A stretch of DNA of 34,848 nt from Deltaproteobacteria bacterium (GTDB lineage Bacteria; Desulfobacterota; Syntrophobacteria; BM002): contig JAJDNB010000140.1 of NCBI GenBank assembly GCA_022340905.1, forward strand, positions 1-34,848, written 5' to 3'. The position numbers and the translations under genes are program-made. Below, piece after piece: positions 32,862 through 34,848 of the stretch. The notes beneath the pieces are model-generated. The model was given only the letters and a program-made list of their open reading frames with translations, made no database searches and had not been told where the DNA came from. Position 1 is the stretch's first letter. Each line of letters opens with the position of its first letter.

Positions 32862-33045
32862 TAGCCAGGATGTTTTATGAATTACCGTCGCAAGACCGTG
32901 GAGGCGGTTGTGCTACTGGGCAACCGCAGGGGGTTGGATCCGAGGCGTACTTGAACAGTACGTCGCAGGGTCCGACACCCGAGGACGCCCAGGAGGACAT
33001 CTTTATCCGCGGTCGCAGCAGGCAATTCATGAAACGTCCTGGCTA
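32862..33045 (+). repeat. TAGCC inverted-repeat element, copy 3 (short form)
   Basis: A 184-bp element. The left end TAGCCAGGATGTTTTATGAA and the right end (complement TAGCCAGGACGTTTCATGAA) form terminal inverted repeats that extend about 35 bp with CGCGACCG-like inner bases. The nested core is CTGGGC/GCCCAG, GGGTTGGATCC/GGGTCCGACACCC and GCGTACT/AGTACGTC around a short loop. The 69-bp segment of copies 1 and 2 is absent. The final CTA (33043-33045) is the TAG stop codon of arsR, and arsM lies on the other side. Confidence 0.87.
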
Positions 33046-33375
33046 AGTTAAAGGTTCATCAAAAAAGCGAGCCAAACCACGAAGGATAACCGGGTCTACC
33101 CAGCACTCAATTTTTTGCCCCCGGCGTTCCATTCGAATGAGACCGGCGCGATGGAGCTCCTTTATGTGATGGGATACGGTAGAAGGTACTATGTCCAGGT
33201 CACGGCCCAGATCACCCACACAGGCGCTCACGCCATCTTTAGCATCAAAGCTACCTACTGTTCCAGGGACGCAACAAGTGACAAGGTGGAGGAACATGCG
33301 AAGGCGGTTGGGGTTTGACAAAGCCTTGAAAATCTCTGCAAATTGTTTGATTTGATCATCTCGATATTTCGACAT
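33043..33375 (-). CDS. arsR: ArsR/SmtB-family metalloregulator
   Basis: A 110-residue winged-helix repressor. RDDQIKQFAEIFKALSNPNRLRMFLHLV is the family N-terminus. DIVPSTVSHHIKELHRAGLIRMERRGQKIECWVD (residues about 61-95) is the DNA-recognition helix and wing. Metal-site candidates are C34 and C35 (LVTCCVPG) and C52 (SACVGDL). It is expected to release DNA on binding arsenite and so to control arsM. ATG 33375 is preferred. The promoter TTGACA-17-TATATT places transcription start at or next to this ATG, so the transcript should be leaderless. The stop codon is part of repeat copy 3. Confidence 0.93.
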   Translation of the reverse strand: MSKYRDDQIKQFAEIFKALSNPNRLRMFLHLVTCCVPGTVGSFDAKDGVSACVGDLGRDLDIVPSTVSHHIKELHRAGLIRMERRGQKIECWVDPVILRGLARFFDEPLT

Positions 33376-33387
33376 ATATCGAAATAT
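33364..33387. promoter_or_regulatory. ArsR operator over the arsR start codon
   Basis: ATATTTCGA (33364-33372) and TCGAAATAT (33379-33387) are perfect inverted 9-mers 6 bp apart, spanning the ATG at 33375 and much of the -10 box. Binding here would block transcription initiation and give autoregulation. The core is shared with 32832-32845. Confidence 0.72.
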
Positions 33388-33411
33388 ATGTAACCCTTGC
33401 GGGTTTGTCAA
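33383..33411 (-). promoter_or_regulatory. Sigma-70 promoter of arsR
   Basis: On the minus strand, TTGACA (33406-33411) and TATATT (33383-33388) are separated by exactly 17 bp, close to the consensus. The expected transcription start falls at about 33374-33378, on or beside the arsR ATG. Confidence 0.75.
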
Positions 33412-33442
33412 GACCTTTTCTACACCGGTGAGGGTGTTAATC

Positions 33443-33490
33443 CCAAAGCGGGTCGGTCAGTTGAAAATTGTTCGCGGCGCCACGCTTTGG
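33443..33490. repeat. Inverted repeat CCAAAGCG/CGCTTTGG
   Basis: CCAAAGCG (33443-33450) pairs with CGCTTTGG (33483-33490) across 32 bases between the arsR promoter and the end of the selenoprotein gene. It may end transcription of the latter before the arsR promoter. The loop is long. Confidence 0.3.
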
Positions 33491-33541
33491 TTGGCTGACA
33501 GCCATCCTGTCGTTGGGGTGGATGTAACGCCTATTCCATTC

Positions 33542-34390
33542 CTAATGGACCGGCTTCTTGAGTGCTTTTTCGATGAGCTCCTGGAATCCAGCCATGCTTC
33601 GGTTTCGCAGAAGCCTGCCGTTGATGAAGATCGTTGGCGTACCTCGAACCCCCACCCGGTTGCCCTCCGCTAAATCCTTGTTGATCATCACCCTGATCTC
33701 GGGGTCTTTTCGGTCCTTTTCGAACTTTTTCATGTCCAGGTTGAGTTGCTGGGCAATCTCTTTGATCTTTTCTTCGTTCAAGTGGTTGTAGTTCTTAAAG
33801 AGCAGATCATGGAATTCCCAGAACTTTCCCTGTTTCTCCGCTGCAAGAGCGGCAATAGCAGCCTGCATGGAAAACTGGTGGTTTCTCAGGGGAAAGTTTT
33901 TGAAAACCAGTTTCACTTGGTTAGGGTACTTCTCGAGCACCTGCTCGAGTTCAGGCGCGAGCCTGGCGCAGTAGGGTCACTGGAAATCGTTGAAAGCGGC
34001 GATCACCACTGGTGCGTCAGCTTTTCCCTTGAAGGGTGACCCCGAAACATTAATTTCCTGGATGAAATCCAGGGTGATGATCTGAACCTGCTTGTCTTTG
34101 CCGCTGGTGAGAAGGAGAATGTCTTCTCTCGGGCCCGCCTTGATGCCCTCAACATCCTTCCCCACAGAAATAGTGCCCTCCAGCTTGCCGTCTGAGGAGT
34201 AGATGAGAATCTCGCCCGTGTCGGTAAGGACGAATATCCACTTTCCATTGAGCGCTATGGCCGCATCGCGTGGTGTCTCTTTTAGGTTGAGGGTGCCGGC
34301 CACATCCCATTCCACCGTGGCAGTACTGGTGGCAACCCAGAAAAAGAGAAGGAATAAAGTGACGATGAAAATGGCAAACCTGCTCTTCAT
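33542..34390 (-). CDS. DsbA-like thiol oxidoreductase, probable selenoprotein (UPYC) with in-frame TGA
   Basis: One reading frame of 283 codons is interrupted only by TGA at 33977-33979 (codon 138). Before the TGA is DAPVVIAAFNDFQ and after it PYCARLAPELEQV. The TGA is therefore exactly where DsbA-fold proteins have the first Cys of CPYC, giving UPYC. Downstream are NFPLRNHQFSMQAAIAALAAEKQG and the cis-Pro loop VGVRGTPTIFINGR. An N-terminal signal peptide (MKSRFAIFIVTLFLLFFW) and a beta-rich, propeller-like stretch (GEILIYSSDGKLEGTI, residues about 30-110) precede the domain. AAAGGAGAAAAGTTT precedes ATG 34390. CAGGC-TCGC-GCCTG 12-25 nt after the TGA could be a SECIS stem. A nonsense mutation is the alternative. 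Confidence 0.8.
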
Positions 34391-34554
34391 AAACTTTTCT
34401 CCTTTCTCCACAAAAACAAAAGAGAAATGGTTTTAACCGACTTTTGACGTTCTGGTGTCACACCTTACCTCTTATCTCCTCTTTTGCCAATGGCCTAGTA
34501 ATTTCTCATCCTACTGGCTCCACCCAAGGGGGGATACATTTGTGCCATGTGATC

Positions 34555-34848
34555 TTACGTCTTTAGCTCAGGTAGGTCCACATAGCAGTCCAAGGCCTCG
34601 GGATTAGCCAGGGCATCCTTGTTTTTTACTTCCCGGCCATGAAGAATATTTTGAACTGCCAATTCCACCTTCTTGCCACTGATGGTGTAAGGAATATCTG
34701 ACACCTCAATACATTTAGCAGGGACGTGTCTCGGGGTACAATTTTCTCGGATAGTGGTTTTGATTCTGTCAACTAACTCGTCGGTAAGCTTACTATCTTC
34801 ACGGAGTTTCAGGAAAAGAACAATTCTCACATCACCTTGCCAATCCTG
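34555..34848 (-). CDS. Acetoacetyl-CoA synthetase, C-terminal part (cut by window edge)
   Basis: The last 97 residues of an AMP-forming acyl-CoA synthetase. The frame stays open to base 34848 (QDWQGDVRIVLFLKL). ENCTPRHVPAKCIEVSDIPYTISGKKVELAVQNILHG is the C-terminal lid, with the catalytic lysine in SGKKVE. NKDALANPEALDCYVDLPEL at the end is characteristic of acetoacetate--CoA ligase. It would activate acetoacetate to acetoacetyl-CoA in ketone body or butyrate-type metabolism. The GTG at 34830 is internal and not a start. Most of the gene is outside the window. Confidence 0.87.
   Translation of the reverse strand, partial: QDWQGDVRIVLFLKLREDSKLTDELVDRIKTTIRENCTPRHVPAKCIEVSDIPYTISGKKVELAVQNILHGREVKNKDALANPEALDCYVDLPELKT

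Noticed and set aside
32862..33045. tRNA-like or tmRNA-like gene in the TAGCC elements.
   Set aside because: No acceptor/T-arm motif or CCA end, and the fold is a long linear hairpin, not a cloverleaf. The length varies between 184 and 257 bp.
33542..34411. Two separate genes: a short secreted protein (34411-33977) and a thioredoxin-like protein (33940-33542).
   Set aside because: They are in one frame, divided by a single TGA exactly at the active-site Cys. The second has no ribosome binding site and would lack the first half of its active site. Read as one probable selenoprotein.

Overview
This window looks like a chromosomal segment of an anaerobic member of the Desulfobacterota (the former Deltaproteobacteria). 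That placement is an inference from gene content: LL-diaminopimelate aminotransferase (DapL), a DUF3842 protein, a small protein with a corrinoid/CODH-type Fe-S motif, a 600-residue ARMT1-like (DUF89) protein, a probable selenocysteine-containing thiol oxidoreductase, and many structured intergenic repeats. There are no rRNA, tRNA, phage, transposase or CRISPR genes. The ParA/ParB genes and two parS sites suggest that the replication origin is not far away.

Layout. 1-528: the end of thiE. 570-5152 (minus): a nicotinamidase-like cysteine hydrolase, a DJ-1/PfpI protein, a PaaK-like AMP-forming ligase and nicotinate phosphoribosyltransferase. The outer two could convert nicotinamide to nicotinate to NaMN. 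5527-7692 (plus): the ARMT1-like protein and a DUF6504-like small protein. 7693-8119: a long multi-stem noncoding structure. 8120-9355 (minus): dapL. 9755-11887: parS, parA, parB and a clear terminator. 12084-13204: a NYN/YacP-type nuclease and a universal stress protein. 13381-18473: plsY, a DUF3842 protein, birA (with a second parS over its possible start), a DksA-like factor, moaC, a short DnaJ and an unknown small gene. 18689-23421: dsbD, a bacterial cereblon-like (CULT) protein and comM. 23413-25435: a LysR regulator divergent from a fluoroacetyl-CoA-thioesterase-like hotdog enzyme and an Fe-S protein. 25698-31777 (minus): a zinc/winged-helix protein, an AT-rich methyltransferase, an enoyl-CoA isomerase-like protein, threonine ammonia-lyase, a GNAT acetyltransferase, ilvE, a SRPBCC protein and a DUF4442 hotdog protein. 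31992-33375: arsM and arsR. 33542-34390: a DsbA-like protein interrupted by one in-frame TGA, read here as selenocysteine. 34555-34848: the C-terminus of acetoacetyl-CoA synthetase.

The most interesting points are these. (1) The in-frame TGA sits exactly at the first Cys of a CPYC motif, giving UPYC. (2) Three copies (21233-21486, 25444-25700, 32862-33045) form a family of noncoding elements with long terminal inverted repeats and nested internal palindromes. Two of them supply the stop codon of the neighbouring gene. (3) There is a compact cloverleaf-like structure at 7833-7956. (4) Many intergenic hairpins have arms built from short-period degenerate repeats, with a different word in each. 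(5) A single-domain CULT protein keeps the full tri-tryptophan cage and zinc cysteines. (6) The arsR promoter is arranged so that its transcript should be leaderless, with an operator lying over the start codon.
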